From NCBI RefSeq assembly GCF_024345575.1, contig NZ_JAGQBJ010000017.1, positions 1 through 50,805 of the forward strand: 50,805 nt of DNA, read 5' to 3'. The notes under the pieces were generated by a model, which had not been told where the DNA came from, did no database searches, and worked only from the letters and a program-made list of their open reading frames with translations. The DNA comes from Cyanobium sp. Morenito 9A2. GTDB lineage: Bacteria > Cyanobacteriota > Cyanobacteriia > PCC-6307 > Cyanobiaceae. The position numbers were made by a program, and so were the translations under genes. This document shows positions 8,086-17,694 of the stretch, one piece after another (position 1 is the stretch's first letter; each line of letters starts with the position of its first letter).

Positions 8086-9798
8086 ATGCCTGATCCATCA
8101 GCCAGGGCTGAGCTGACAGCAGTGGCTGATCTGGCGGCCAGCTCGCCGCTGGCAACGACCTGGGACGTGGTGGTGATTGGCGGCGGAGCTGCCGGGCTGA
8201 TGGCTTGCCTGGAATTGCCGGCCGGCCTGAGCGTGCTGCTTCTCAGCAAGGACGCAGCACCCCGCTCCGCCAGCCGCTGGGCCCAAGGGGGCATCGCAGC
8301 CGTGACACGCCCCGAGGACAGCTTCGCCAGCCACTACGAGGACACCCTGCGGGCCGGTGCTGGCCTCTGTGACCCCGCCGCCGTGGCCCTGCTGGTGCAC
8401 GAAGCGCCGACCTGCGTGGAGCATTTGCTGCAGCTGGGCATGGACTTCGACCGGGACGGCGCCGGCCTGAGTACCACCTTGGAGGCCGCCCATAGCCACC
8501 GGCGTGTGCTCCATGCCCAGGACCGCACCGGCGGTGCCCTGGTGGACGCGCTGGAGCGGGAGGTCATCAGCCGGCCAGGCCTGGTGCAACGCAAAGGCGT
8601 CGCGGCGCTGGCGCTCTGGGTGGACGGAGGCCGCTGCCACGGCCTGCAGATCCTCGAAGGCTCTCGGTTGCGCTGGCTGCGGGCCGGCGCCGTCGTACTC
8701 GCCAGCGGCGGGGGCGGCCATCTGTTCGCCAACACCACCAACCCCCCCCAGGCCACCGGTGACGGGGTGGTGATGGCCTGGCAAGCGGGGGCGGTGCTGC
8801 GCGATCTGGAATTCGTGCAGTTCCACCCCACCGCCCTCATGCTCCCCGGGGCGCCCCACTTCTTGATTTCGGAAGCGGTGCGCGGTGAAGGAGCACGCCT
8901 GCTGGACCGCCAAGGCCGCAGCCCCGTGGGCCGCTTGGCGGGGGGGGATCTGGCCCCCCGGGATCAGGTGAGCCGTGCTCTGGTGCGCTGCATGCAGGAG
9001 CAGCGCCTGGCGCACGTCTGGCTCGACCTGCGCCCGGTGGGAGACGATCGGTTGCTCCGCCAGTTCCCCACGATCCTGGGCCGCTGCCGGGAGTTTGGCC
9101 TGGAGCCCTTGCGCGAGCCCATTCCCGTGGCCCCCGCCGCCCACTACTGGATGGGTGGGGTGAGCACCGATTTGAACGCCAGCACCAGCCTCAAGGGCCT
9201 CTATGCCGTCGGTGAAGTGGCCTGCACGGGTGTGCACGGGGCCAACCGCCTGGCCAGCAACTCACTGATGGAATGCCTGGTGTTCGCCCGGCAACTGCGG
9301 CACATCGACGTGGCCACCCCGGCCTCTGGATCAGACCAGGAACCCTGCCACCGCCAGGTGGCAGGGCCCTACCGAGAGGAGACTGAACCCGAAGGACTCG
9401 ACCTCCAGACCTTGCGCAGCCTGTGCTGGCGGGTGGCGGGGGTGGAGCGGGAGGGGGCCCAGCTGCGCCAAGCCCTGCGGCGGCTCGGAGAACGAAACCG
9501 CCCCGGGGGAGAAGGTCCTGGCGGCGGGGCCCTGGGCCCCGATCCAGGCGAGCAGCTGGAGCTGGAGCCCCGGGACGCCCGGCGACTGCTGGAGCGCCAC
9601 GAACTGAGCCAACAACGGGTGCTGGCGCGGCTGCTGATGGAGGCGGCCGCCTTCCGTCAGGAGAGCCGAGGCGGCCACTTTCGCCTGGATGCAGCGGCCA
9701 GCCAACCCTTCTGGGCCCGCCACAGCCTTCAGCGTCGGGGCGAACCCATCGGAACGGGTCCCCTGGGAGTCCCGTTCAAGGGGCCACTGGGCCTTTGA
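8086..9798 (+). CDS. nadB: L-aspartate oxidase
   Basis: A flavoprotein of 570 residues that oxidises L-aspartate to iminoaspartate, the first step of de novo NAD synthesis. The FAD dinucleotide fold GGGAAGLMACLEL lies near residues 29-41, SRWAQGGIAAV near 64-74, the active-site block HYWMGGVSTD near 349-358, and the flavin-contacting GEVACTGVHGANRLASNS near 371-388. These are shared with fumarate reductase/succinate dehydrogenase flavoproteins, but the absence of an iron-sulfur partner and the AQGG block favour NadB. I use the ATG at 8086; a GTG three codons upstream is also in frame. The last 23 bases overlap the converging VKOR gene. Confidence 0.95.
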   Translation: MPDPSARAELTAVADLAASSPLATTWDVVVIGGGAAGLMACLELPAGLSVLLLSKDAAPRSASRWAQGGIAAVTRPEDSFASHYEDTLRAGAGLCDPAAVALLVHEAPTCVEHLLQLGMDFDRDGAGLSTTLEAAHSHRRVLHAQDRTGGALVDALEREVISRPGLVQRKGVAALALWVDGGRCHGLQILEGSRLRWLRAGAVVLASGGGGHLFANTTNPPQATGDGVVMAWQAGAVLRDLEFVQFHPTALMLPGAPHFLISEAVRGEGARLLDRQGRSPVGRLAGGDLAPRDQVSRALVRCMQEQRLAHVWLDLRPVGDDRLLRQFPTILGRCREFGLEPLREPIPVAPAAHYWMGGVSTDLNASTSLKGLYAVGEVACTGVHGANRLASNSLMECLVFARQLRHIDVATPASGSDQEPCHRQVAGPYREETEPEGLDLQTLRSLCWRVAGVEREGAQLRQALRRLGERNRPGGEGPGGGALGPDPGEQLELEPRDARRLLERHELSQQRVLARLLMEAAAFRQESRGGHFRLDAAASQPFWARHSLQRRGEPIGTGPLGVPFKGPLGL

Positions 9799-10720
9799 AC
9801 TCACTGAGCTTGGCCAGTTCCTTGAGGGTTTTGACCCCCGAGCTGAGGCTGCCCTTGATCTCCCAGCTGGGGAAGCCCTCGATTTTCTTCTGCTCACACA
9901 GGGCCCGCTGGCTGTTCTGACCATCGGGGGCGCACTCGATGAGCTTGAGCTTCGCGGTGGCCTGCTTGCCGAACAGCTCCTTCTGCTCATGGCAGTGGGG
10001 GCACCACCAAGCGGTGTACATCACAGCGCCTTCAGCGGTGAGATGTTCGGCCAGAGCAAGGGTCTGAGGTGTGCTCTCACGGACGACCGCCATCGGCACC
10101 CCCTTGGTGGCCAGGGCCGCCGGACGGTTCACTGAGGCCGCCCAACCGAGGGAAATCAAGCCCACCACCAGCGCCAGCAAAATGCCGCGGAACAGCAGCT
10201 GGCCCCGGTCCTCCCACTCTCCTCCGAACAGGCTGAGGACGAAGAGAGAGAGGCTCAGCACCGCCGAGAGGATGCAGAACGGGCAGCAGCTCTTGATCGC
10301 CAGAAGCATCACACCGATCAGCACCGCGCTGAACACGGCCATGCCAGTGCTGATCAAAAACAGGCCCCACCAGCTGGCGTCGGTGAGCTTGGCCTTGGCC
10401 TCCCCCCGGAGCACGAGGGGCAACACCGCCAGCAGCAGCACGCTGGCGTAGGCCAGGAAGCCAAACAGCGAAAGCGGCTGCCCCGCCACCGTGCCCCAAC
10501 CGCTGGAGAGCACCTGCTCGCACCCGTTGCAACCGAACAGGGCGTCCTTCGAGCAGGTGAGTGCTCCCAGGACGCCCCATTTCTTGACTGTCACCGCACC
10601 GGTATCGATGGCACCGATGGTGGCCAGCACGGCGATCACCACCCGCACCCAGCGGCGGCCGGGCTCACCGCCGCCGCGGCGGCGGCTGCCCAGGCGGGAG
10701 TTCAGTCGTTGGGTGCTCAA
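9776..10720 (-). CDS. VKOR-thioredoxin fusion (disulfide formation)
   Basis: About 314 residues: a four- to five-helix vitamin K epoxide reductase domain followed by a thioredoxin-like domain. The VKOR part has the loop cysteines Cys56 and Cys64 (ALTCSKDALFGCNGCEQ, with an additional Cys67) and the quinone-side motif CCPFC near residue 145. The thioredoxin part contains WWCPHCHEQ. Cyanobacterial VKOR fusions pass electrons from newly formed protein disulfides to quinone, so this protein should introduce disulfides in the periplasm or thylakoid lumen. The listed start is a TTG and the first 24 residues are Arg/Gly-rich; a GTG at 10648 just before the first membrane helix is an alternative. The 3' end overlaps nadB by 23 bp on the opposite strand. 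Confidence 0.92.
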   Translation of the reverse strand: MSTQRLNSRLGSRRRGGGEPGRRWVRVVIAVLATIGAIDTGAVTVKKWGVLGALTCSKDALFGCNGCEQVLSSGWGTVAGQPLSLFGFLAYASVLLLAVLPLVLRGEAKAKLTDASWWGLFLISTGMAVFSAVLIGVMLLAIKSCCPFCILSAVLSLSLFVLSLFGGEWEDRGQLLFRGILLALVVGLISLGWAASVNRPAALATKGVPMAVVRESTPQTLALAEHLTAEGAVMYTAWWCPHCHEQKELFGKQATAKLKLIECAPDGQNSQRALCEQKKIEGFPSWEIKGSLSSGVKTLKELAKLSEFKGPVAP

Positions 10721-10734
10721 AGGGTGCGACTTCG

Positions 10735-11544
10735 CTAGCTCGATTGTGGCAGCAGGAGCCGAAGTGCCTCCACCCTGCGGGGATCAACCGGGCGTTGGAC
10801 CAGGCCGGCTTGCTTGAGGGCGGTGCCTGCGATGACGCCATCGCAGGCGGCCGCCAGGGAAGCCATGGTTTCGGCCGAGGCGCCGCTGCCGATGAGCACC
10901 GGGGCCCCGGCCGCAGCCGCTCGAGCCCGGCGCAGGTCACCCAAGGCGGTGGGTTGACCCGTGCCGCTGCCTGAAACGATCACCCCATCGGCGCCGCCGC
11001 GGCTGAGGACATCGCGCACGGCCTCCTCGATGGTGAGCGCGGCCAGGGGCGCTCCGTGCTTGACCAGCACATCCGCCAGGATCCGAATCCCCTCGGCCCC
11101 CAGGAGTCGGCGGCGGCGCAGCAGCTCGGCGGCAGGCCCCTGGAGCAGCCCCTGATCGGTGACCGTGGCGCCGGTGAGCACGTTGACGCGGATGAAGCGA
11201 GCGCCGCTGGCCTGGGCGATCGCCAGGGCGGCCAAGGCGTCGTTGCGAAGCACATTGAGTCCCACAGGCAAGGGTGTGGCTGCCACCACGGCGGTGGCGA
11301 TCCGGGCCATGGAAGCCACCGTTTCCGGAGGCACCCGCTCGCCGAAGAAGGGCACATCACCGAAGTTCTCGACGATCAACCCATCGGCCCCGCCATCGGA
11401 ATAGGCCAACGCATCGGCCAGGGCAGCCGCCTGCACCGCCTCCAGATCCCCCGCCCAGCGCGGTGAACCTGGCAGTGGCATCAGGTGCACCACCCCGATC
11501 AGGGGGCAGGGCATGGAAAACAGCTCACGCCAGGGGCTCCCCAT
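10735..11544 (-). CDS. btpA: BtpA/SgcQ family photosystem I biogenesis protein
   Basis: A 269-residue TIM-barrel-like protein of the BtpA family. Family blocks: PLIGVVHLMPLPGSPRW at about 12-28, DGLIVENFGDVPFF at about 51-64, NVLRNDALAALAIA and FIRVNVLTGATVTDQG in the middle, and GVIVSGSGTGQPT near 205. In Synechocystis BtpA is a thylakoid-associated factor needed for stable PSI reaction-centre proteins; that role is carried over here by homology. I chose the ATG at 11544 because known members begin about a dozen residues before the IGVVHLLPLP block; an ATG at 11571 is also in frame. It is divergent from rimO, with a 15-bp gap to the downstream VKOR gene. Confidence 0.9.
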   Translation of the reverse strand: MGSPWRELFSMPCPLIGVVHLMPLPGSPRWAGDLEAVQAAALADALAYSDGGADGLIVENFGDVPFFGERVPPETVASMARIATAVVAATPLPVGLNVLRNDALAALAIAQASGARFIRVNVLTGATVTDQGLLQGPAAELLRRRRLLGAEGIRILADVLVKHGAPLAALTIEEAVRDVLSRGGADGVIVSGSGTGQPTALGDLRRARAAAAGAPVLIGSGASAETMASLAAACDGVIAGTALKQAGLVQRPVDPRRVEALRLLLPQSS

Positions 11545-11570
11545 CACGTAATTCGTCACCTTTCGTCCCA

Positions 11571-11576
11571 TAGGGT
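11571..11576 (+). promoter_or_regulatory. Possible -10 element of rimO
   Basis: TAGGGT matches TANNNT and lies 22 bp before the rimO ATG. It is the same hexamer seen upstream of uppP. No clear -35 element is visible. Confidence 0.35.
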
Positions 11577-11597
11577 GAACGATGAGCCCGCCCTGCC

Positions 11598-13004
11598 ATG
11601 ACCGTCGCCGCCAGCCAACCCACGGCTCCCAGCAAACCAACGGTGGCCTTCGCCCACCTGGGCTGCGAGAAGAACCGGGTGGACACCGAGCACATGCTGG
11701 GTCTGCTGGCGGAGGCCGGCTACGGCGTCAGCGCCGATGAGAGCGACGCCTCCGTGGTGGTGGTCAACACCTGCAGCTTCATCCAGGACGCCCGCGAGGA
11801 ATCGGTGCGCACGCTGGTGGAGCTGGCCGAACAGGGCAAGGAACTGATCATCGCGGGCTGCCTGGCCCAGCACTTCCAGGAGGAACTGCTGGAGTCGCTG
11901 CCGGAGGCCAAGGCGATCGTGGGCACCGGCGATTACCAGCACATTGTGAGTGTGTTGGAGCGGGTGGAGGCGGGGGAGCGCGTCAACCAAGTGAGCCCCG
12001 TGCCCACCTTCGTGGCCGACGAGCACCTGCCGCGCTATCGGACCACCTCCGAGGCGGTGGCCTATCTGAAAGTGGCCGAAGGCTGTGACTACCGCTGCGC
12101 CTTCTGCATCATTCCCAAGCTCAGGGGCGACCAGCGCTCACGGCCGATCGAATCGATCGTGGCCGAGGCCCGGCAACTGGCGGCCCAGGGGGTCAAAGAG
12201 CTGATCCTGATCAGCCAGATCACCACCAACTACGGCCTCGACCTCTACGGCAAACCCCAGCTGGCGGAATTGCTGCGCGCCCTGGGCGCCGTGGAGATCC
12301 CCTGGATCCGGGTCCATTACGCCTACCCAACGGGTCTCACCACCGAGGTGCTGGCGGCCTATCGGGAGGTGCCCAACGTGCTGCCCTATCTGGATCTGCC
12401 CCTGCAGCACAGCCACCCTGAGGTGCTGCGGGCGATGAACCGCCCCTGGCAGGAGGGGGTCACCGGCGGCCTGTTGCAGCGCATCCGCGACCAACTGCCC
12501 GACGCCGTGCTGCGTACCACCTTCATCGTCGGATTCCCGGGGGAAACGGAGAAGCACTTCGAGCACCTGCTCGACTTCGTGGCCGAGCAACGCTTCGACC
12601 ACGTCGGCGTGTTCACCTTCTCCCCCGAAGACGGCACCGCCGCCGCCGACCTGCCCCATCCGGTGCCGCCTGAGCTAGCCCAAGCGCGAAAGGACCGGCT
12701 GATGGCTCTGCAGCAAACCATTTCCGCCGAGCGCAACGCGGCCTGGGTGGGCCGCATCGTCGATGTGCTGATCGAACAGGAAAACCCCATCAGCGGCGCG
12801 ATGCTCGGCCGCTGTGGCCGCTTCGCCCCCGATGTGGACGGAGAGGTGCAGGTGAGGCCCGGCGAAGGAGGCCTCTGCGCCGCCCCGGGCACCATGGTTC
12901 CGGTACGGATCACGGGCTCAGGCCCCTATGACCTCGAAGGCATGGTGGTGGGGGCCGCGGCGATGGTGGATCGGGCGCTGGCCGCCCGCCGGGGTGGGGC
13001 TTGA
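11598..13004 (+). CDS. rimO: Ribosomal protein S12 methylthiotransferase RimO
   Basis: A 468-residue radical SAM enzyme that adds a methylthio group to the conserved Asp of ribosomal protein S12. The three parts of the MTTase family are present: an N-terminal UPF0004 domain starting with [15 protein letters not shown] (about 19-33) and further Cys in NTCSF and AGCLAQ; the radical SAM motif [11 protein letters not shown] (CxxxCxxC) near 162; and a C-terminal TRAM domain including [19 protein letters not shown]. The sequence GCEKNRVD is characteristic of RimO as opposed to MiaB. Its stop overlaps the TTG start of the next gene (TTGA), suggesting coupling to the MFS transporter. Confidence 0.96.
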   Translation: MTVAASQPTAPSKPTVAFAHLGCEKNRVDTEHMLGLLAEAGYGVSADESDASVVVVNTCSFIQDAREESVRTLVELAEQGKELIIAGCLAQHFQEELLESLPEAKAIVGTGDYQHIVSVLERVEAGERVNQVSPVPTFVADEHLPRYRTTSEAVAYLKVAEGCDYRCAFCIIPKLRGDQRSRPIESIVAEARQLAAQGVKELILISQITTNYGLDLYGKPQLAELLRALGAVEIPWIRVHYAYPTGLTTEVLAAYREVPNVLPYLDLPLQHSHPEVLRAMNRPWQEGVTGGLLQRIRDQLPDAVLRTTFIVGFPGETEKHFEHLLDFVAEQRFDHVGVFTFSPEDGTAAADLPHPVPPELAQARKDRLMALQQTISAERNAAWVGRIVDVLIEQENPISGAMLGRCGRFAPDVDGEVQVRPGEGGLCAAPGTMVPVRITGSGPYDLEGMVVGAAAMVDRALAARRGGA

Positions 13005-14227
13005 GCTCTCCGCTCAGCTTGATCGTCCGCCATCAACGCACCACGTTCCTGATCGCTTCGGGGCTCTCCACAGCGGGGTCCTTCGCTGGGATCACGGCCA
13101 AAGGTTGGATCCTGATGCACGGGAGCAACAACCCACTGATGCTCGCGCTTCACTTCGGCGCCCTGGCGCTGCCCACCCTGCTGGTGAGCGGACTGGCCGG
13201 AGTCTGGACCGACCGCCTTGGCTGCGAAAAGATCCTGATCCGCGCCCAGTGGGGGCTCTGCTTCGGTGCCGCCCTCGGGGCCGTGGCCATTCCGCTGCTC
13301 CAGGGTGGCGCCCAGGTGGCGCTGTTGCTGCTGAGCACCTTCATCGTCGGGCTGGCCAGCTCCTTTGAGCTCACAGCGCGCAACAAGTACTGCGCCCTGC
13401 TGGTGGATGAACCGGCCCAGCTGCCCCCGTATCTCACCAGTTTTTCGGTGGTCTTCAACGTTGGGAAGCTCGTGGGCCCACCCCTGGGGGGCTGGCTGCT
13501 GGCCCTGACCGGACCCACCTCGGCCCTGGCCATCGACGCCGCCAGCTACTTGCTGCCGATCGCCACGGTGATCTGGCTGCTCCACCCGCACCGGGAACGG
13601 GAGCAGCGCAGCGGGGCCGGCAGCCGTGGCTCCCTGGGCAGTGCCTGGCGGGAGTGCGGCGGCGGCCTGCGCCATGTGCTGTTCTTCACGGGCGTGGCCT
13701 GCCTGGTGGGCTTCTTCCACCCAGGATTGGCACCGCTGATGGCGTCCCAGCTGGTGGGCTCCAGCCCCCAGGATCTGGGGATCTTCACCAGCGTGATCGC
13801 CGTGGGCAGCATCAGCTGCGGTGTGATCCTGCAACGGAACAGCGCCTGGCTGAGCTTGAGACCTGGTCTGCTGCTGGGCGTCTGCACCCTGCTGACGGCC
13901 CTGGCGCAGTTGGGCATGGCCCTGGCGCTCAACCAGGCCTTCAGCCTGGCCATGGCCCTGCTCATCGGTGCAGGAACCGCAGGGTTGCTCGCCGGCAGCA
14001 ACCTGGTTACCCAGGTGGCCGCCCCGGTGGCCCTGCGGGGCCGGATGGCGGGCATGGGACAGATCGCCTTTCTCGGTGGCGGGGGCTTAAGCGGCCTACT
14101 GGCGGCAAGCCTGAGCCTCAGCATCGGCCTTCGGGCCACCTTTGCCCTCCTGGGAGGCCTCGGCCTGGCCCTGGGGGCATGGGAACTGGCACGCAACGGT
14201 CACCGGCGGCTGCTGCCAGTGACCTGA
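13001..14227 (+). CDS. MFS transporter (EntS-like exporter group)
   Basis: A 408-residue membrane protein with about eleven or twelve hydrophobic segments and the MFS loop [17 protein letters not shown] between helices 2 and 3 (about residues 67-83). The arrangement of the first half, with [22 protein letters not shown] and [11 protein letters not shown], resembles the enterobactin-exporter/MFS_3 group. The substrate is unknown. The start appears to be TTG at 13001, overlapping the rimO stop by four bases as TTGA; no ATG or GTG lies in a better place. Confidence 0.82.
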   Translation: MSSPLSLIVRHQRTTFLIASGLSTAGSFAGITAKGWILMHGSNNPLMLALHFGALALPTLLVSGLAGVWTDRLGCEKILIRAQWGLCFGAALGAVAIPLLQGGAQVALLLLSTFIVGLASSFELTARNKYCALLVDEPAQLPPYLTSFSVVFNVGKLVGPPLGGWLLALTGPTSALAIDAASYLLPIATVIWLLHPHREREQRSGAGSRGSLGSAWRECGGGLRHVLFFTGVACLVGFFHPGLAPLMASQLVGSSPQDLGIFTSVIAVGSISCGVILQRNSAWLSLRPGLLLGVCTLLTALAQLGMALALNQAFSLAMALLIGAGTAGLLAGSNLVTQVAAPVALRGRMAGMGQIAFLGGGGLSGLLAASLSLSIGLRATFALLGGLGLALGAWELARNGHRRLLPVT

Positions 14228-14261
14228 ACGCGTCAGGCCAGTGGATGGCCATCCATTCAGA

Positions 14262-14354
14262 TCAGATCAGGCGAATGCCGCGGAGTACGCCGGAGATGAC
14301 GGCAGCGGCGGCAAGTCCGCCGACGACGAGCACGAGGTAGAGGGCCACACCCAT
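14262..14354 (-). CDS. petL: Cytochrome b6f subunit PetL candidate
   Basis: This 30-residue frame encodes a single membrane span: MGVALYLVLVVGG, an Ala/Val core, and the C-terminus LRGIRLI. Cytochrome b6f subunit PetL is a protein of about 30 residues with one transmembrane helix, and cyanobacterial forms end in a similar basic-hydrophobic tail (xLRxIKLI), which is the main reason for the call. PetL is peripheral in the b6f dimer and affects its stability. The gene stands alone between a convergent MFS gene and a divergent radical SAM gene. No Shine-Dalgarno is evident. It could instead be another single-helix photosystem peptide. Confidence 0.6.
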   Translation of the reverse strand: MGVALYLVLVVGGLAAAAVISGVLRGIRLI

Positions 14355-14501
14355 GGTGATCGGAGGAACACAACCCTGCCATTACAGCAGAAACCGGCCA
14401 CGGCCCGGGCGAGACGACCTAGGGTGGTGTCACGACAATTTCGCTGGCTCCACGCCTCGATCCCGCCAGCCGTCGCTTGAATTCACCCCGCCCAGGACGG
14501 C

Positions 14502-16112
14502 ATGCGCGCCCTGTTCATCTACCCGGAATTTCCCAAAACGTTCTGGAGCTACGAGAAGATCCTCGAGCTGGTGAACCGCAAGGTTCTGCTGCCACCCCTC
14601 GGGCTGGTCACGGTGGCGGCCCTGCTGCCCCAGAACTGGGAGATGAAGCTCGCCGACCGCAATGTCAGGGAGGTGACCGACGAGGAATGGGCGTGGGCCG
14701 AACTGGTGATCATCTCGGGGATGATCGTGCAGAAGGAAGACATGCAACGGCAGATCGCCAAAGCCAAGCAGCGTGGTCTGCCGGTGGCCGTGGGAGGCCC
14801 CTTTGCCAGTTCCACCCCCGATGCCCCTGAAATCGATCTGGCCGATTTCAAGGTCTTGGACGAAGGCGAAATCACCTTGCCGATGTTCATCGAAGCCATT
14901 GAGCGGGGCGATACCGGCGGTCGCTTCAGCTCCAACGGAGAGAAGCCTGATGTCACGGGAACCCCTGTGCCTCGCTTCGATCTGCTCGAACTCGATGCCT
15001 ACGACTCGATGTCGGTGCAGTTTTCCCGGGGCTGTCCCTTTCAATGCGAGTTCTGCGACATCATCGTGCTCTACGGCCGCAAGCCGCGCACCAAGGCTCC
15101 GGAGCAGCTGGTCGCTGAACTGCAGGCTCTCTATGACCTCGGCTGGAGGCGTTCAATCTTTCTTGTCGACGACAATTTCATCGGCAACAAACGCAACGCC
15201 AAGTTGCTGCTGCCGGCCATCAAGCAATGGCAGATCGAGCACAAGTATCCGTTCAGTTTCGCCACGGAGGCCTCCGTCGACCTGGCCTCCGACGATGAAA
15301 TGATGCAGATGATGGCGGAAGCGCGTTTCGACAGCGTCTTCCTCGGGATTGAGACGCCCGACGAAGCCAGCCTCTCGATGACCGGAAAACATCAGAACAC
15401 CCGCAGCTCCCTCGAGGAATCGGTGGACCGGATCACCTCCTACGGCATCCGTGTGATGGCGGGCTTCATCATCGGCTTCGACGGTGAGAAGAGCGGAGCC
15501 GGCGACCGGATCGTGACCTTCGTGAGCCGCACAGGGATCCCCGCCGCGATGATGGGGATGCTTCAGGCCCTGCCGAACACGGGTCTCTGGCACAGGCTCG
15601 AGAAAGAAGGCCGCCTGATCCAGGAGAAGGCTGATGCCAAGGGCGTCAACCAGACCAACCTGCTCAATTTCGTGCCCACTAGGCCGATCCGAGACATCGC
15701 CAACGAATACGTCGATGCCTTCTGCCGGCTCTACGAGCCCAACGCTTACATCGATCGGGTCACGCATTACTACCAGAAGATGGGCCGACCGCGCTGGCAG
15801 CAGTTCGTGCCCAAGGCGGCCTTCGGGAAAGCCGCCTTGCCCACCTGGACGGACATCCGCGCCCTCTCCATCGTGATCTGGCGTCAGGGGATCAAGCGCG
15901 ACACCCGCGGGCGCTTCTGGCGTGCCCTGGCCACGATCGCCCGCAAGAATCCCGACAACCTGGAGCAGTTCCTGGTGACCCTCGCCCACAACGAGCATTT
16001 CCAGGAGTACCGCGGCGTGGTGACCCGGGAGATCCAGCAACAGCTGGCCTCCCTGCCCCCCGAGCCCCCGGAAAGCGCCCGCCAGCCCAGCCGCGAACTC
16101 CAGCCGGCCTAG
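14502..16112 (+). CDS. B12-binding-type radical SAM protein
   Basis: A 536-residue protein. The N-terminal 140 residues form a Rossmann-like cobalamin-binding type domain (LFIYPEFPKTFWSYEK at the start), although a clear DxHxxG cobalamin motif is not visible. The radical SAM cluster motif GCPFQCEFCDIIVLYG (CxxxCxxC) is near 178, followed by FLVDDNFIGN and FATEASVDLASDDE, which are common in this family. The C-terminal part looks like DUF4070. Characterised relatives include the hopanoid C-3 methylase HpnR, but several functions exist in the family and I cannot choose one. No hopanoid genes are adjacent. The stop shares a CTAG with the converging DUF4346 gene. Confidence 0.8.
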   Translation: MRALFIYPEFPKTFWSYEKILELVNRKVLLPPLGLVTVAALLPQNWEMKLADRNVREVTDEEWAWAELVIISGMIVQKEDMQRQIAKAKQRGLPVAVGGPFASSTPDAPEIDLADFKVLDEGEITLPMFIEAIERGDTGGRFSSNGEKPDVTGTPVPRFDLLELDAYDSMSVQFSRGCPFQCEFCDIIVLYGRKPRTKAPEQLVAELQALYDLGWRRSIFLVDDNFIGNKRNAKLLLPAIKQWQIEHKYPFSFATEASVDLASDDEMMQMMAEARFDSVFLGIETPDEASLSMTGKHQNTRSSLEESVDRITSYGIRVMAGFIIGFDGEKSGAGDRIVTFVSRTGIPAAMMGMLQALPNTGLWHRLEKEGRLIQEKADAKGVNQTNLLNFVPTRPIRDIANEYVDAFCRLYEPNAYIDRVTHYYQKMGRPRWQQFVPKAAFGKAALPTWTDIRALSIVIWRQGIKRDTRGRFWRALATIARKNPDNLEQFLVTLAHNEHFQEYRGVVTREIQQQLASLPPEPPESARQPSRELQPA

Positions 16113-16495
16113 TCCTGCACGTAGGGGATTCCCTGCTCAAGGCAGCGCTCCGCCCGGGCCAGCTCGCGGCCGAGATAGAGGGCATGGTCCAGCCGGCCCA
16201 GAGGCGGTGGGGCCTCTCTTTCGCTGAGCGCGATGCCCAGTTCCTTGGCGGAGCGCCCCCGGTAGACCGCCAGCGGCACGCGCGGGCCGGCGCCTCGGCA
16301 GGCGATCACCTCGCCGCTCTCGGGATCGGTGGCCAGACCCTGGTCGTTGACCCCGTTGCCGAAGTGCTCCGCCACCAGCTCCCCCGCCTCCAAGTCCAGG
16401 CGGATCACGAAGTAACCGGCGGGGTCCAGGGCAATGAAGCGCTTGGACAGCCCTTCATCGAGCTGCTGGCGTTCGCTGGGGGTGAGGGCTGCCAT
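16109..16495 (-). CDS. DUF4346 domain protein
   Basis: A 128-residue soluble protein matching the cyanobacterial DUF4346 pattern: ALDPAGYFVIRLDLEAGELV at about 22-41, then EHFGNGVNDQGLATDPESGE and a C-terminal LDHALYLGRELARAE. Members resemble a piece of MtrA-type methyltransferase subunits; the function is unknown. It lies 9 bp downstream of the acyltransferase-like gene on the same strand and ends on a CTAG shared with the converging radical SAM gene. Confidence 0.75.
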   Translation of the reverse strand: MAALTPSERQQLDEGLSKRFIALDPAGYFVIRLDLEAGELVAEHFGNGVNDQGLATDPESGEVIACRGAGPRVPLAVYRGRSAKELGIALSEREAPPPLGRLDHALYLGRELARAERCLEQGIPYVQD

Positions 16496-16504
16496 GGGCC
16501 GATG

Positions 16505-17686
16505 TTAAGCAGAGGCCTCCAGCGGCATCGGCTGGCGGCTGAAGGGAAGTTCGGCGTTGACCGCCTCGATCTCTTCAAGCTGGGCGGCATTGGCCTCGGG
16601 CAACCAGCGCCGAATGATCGACCCGAAGCGGGGGTCACTCCAGTGGTGCAGGCTCACCTGGCTCTGGGCCAGGAAGCCCCGCCGGCGCTTGTGGCTGCCG
16701 CCGGCCCCGGGATCGAACCGGCGCAGGCCCCGCTCGATCGCCCAGGCGATCGGCGCGTAGTAACAGACCTCGAAGTGCAGGTTCTCCAACTCCAGATCAC
16801 TGCCCCAGTAACGGCCCCAAAGATCCTGGTCGGTGAACACGCACAGCGCCATGGCCACAGGGTCGCTGGGATCGCCCCTGTGGGCGCTGAACAACACGAG
16901 GTTGTCGCGCAGGTGCTGGTGGGCATAGGTGAAGAAAGCCTCGCTGAGGTATTTGCTGCCCCAGGCTCCCCAGCGGCTGCAATGGCCTGCGTAGAAGCGG
17001 TGCATGCGCAGCAGGGCGGCTTCCGTGATCGCCTCCCCCACCAGCGGCGTCACGCTGATGCCCGCCTCCGAGACGGAGCGCCGTTCGCGCTTGATGTTGC
17101 GGCGCTGGTTGGCGTTGAACCCCGCCAGGTAGTCGTCGAAGCTGCTGAAGCCGTTGTTGGTCCATTCGCTGCGCTGGTTCAGCCAATGGGCCCAGCCAGA
17201 TGCCTCCACCAGCGGTAGCCAATCGGGATCCACCGAGAGCAGGTTGCAGCTGAGCACAGCGTTCTGGCGGCAGAAGTCCTCGATCAGGCGGAACATCAAC
17301 GCCGTGATCTCCAGTTGATCTTCACCAGCTGCGATGTGGAAGCGGTAGCCCTGGATCGGGCTCACCGGGCTCATGCCCAGCAGCTTCGGGTAGTAGCGCA
17401 GCCCCAGCTGGCCCGCCAGCTGGGCGAACGACTGGTCGAAGACGAATTCTCCGTAGCTGTGGCCCTTCAGATAGAGCGGTGCCACGGCGATCAGCGCCCC
17501 AGCGCGCCACAGCCCCAGGTGCAACGACTGCCAGCCCTCGCCCGCGACGATGCTGCCGGAGGCCTCCAGCCCGTGGAGCCAACTCCAGGAGTAGAAGGGA
17601 AGCCCTGAGGATTCGACGAGCGCCTGCCATGGTCCCTGGGGAAGTTCCGCCATGGACCGGTGCCAACGGGCCTGAAGCTCAGCCAT
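16505..17686 (-). CDS. GNAT-like protein of the COG3146 group
   Basis: A 393-residue cytoplasmic protein from the ATG at 17686. It matches the family often labelled peptidoglycan biosynthesis protein or DUF482/COG3146, a FemAB-like double GNAT fold. Visible blocks: SSGLPFYSWSWLHGLEASGS near 19-38, NANQRRNIKRERRSVSEAG near 180-200, YWGSDLELENLHFEVCYYA near 300, and FDPGAGGSHKRRRGFLAQ near 334. The last block is highly characteristic of the family. The true acceptor is not known to me, and the cell-wall link is only by annotation habit. An in-frame ATG eleven codons downstream is an alternative start. Confidence 0.78.
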   Translation of the reverse strand: MAELQARWHRSMAELPQGPWQALVESSGLPFYSWSWLHGLEASGSIVAGEGWQSLHLGLWRAGALIAVAPLYLKGHSYGEFVFDQSFAQLAGQLGLRYYPKLLGMSPVSPIQGYRFHIAAGEDQLEITALMFRLIEDFCRQNAVLSCNLLSVDPDWLPLVEASGWAHWLNQRSEWTNNGFSSFDDYLAGFNANQRRNIKRERRSVSEAGISVTPLVGEAITEAALLRMHRFYAGHCSRWGAWGSKYLSEAFFTYAHQHLRDNLVLFSAHRGDPSDPVAMALCVFTDQDLWGRYWGSDLELENLHFEVCYYAPIAWAIERGLRRFDPGAGGSHKRRRGFLAQSQVSLHHWSDPRFGSIIRRWLPEANAAQLEEIEAVNAELPFSRQPMPLEASA

Positions 17687-17694
17687 CGAGGGGC

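Noticed and set aside
8098-9237. A 379-codon open frame antisense to nadB
   Set aside because: It is the complement of a well-supported gene in a GC-rich genome, with Gln/His/Ala-rich composition typical of a shadow frame.
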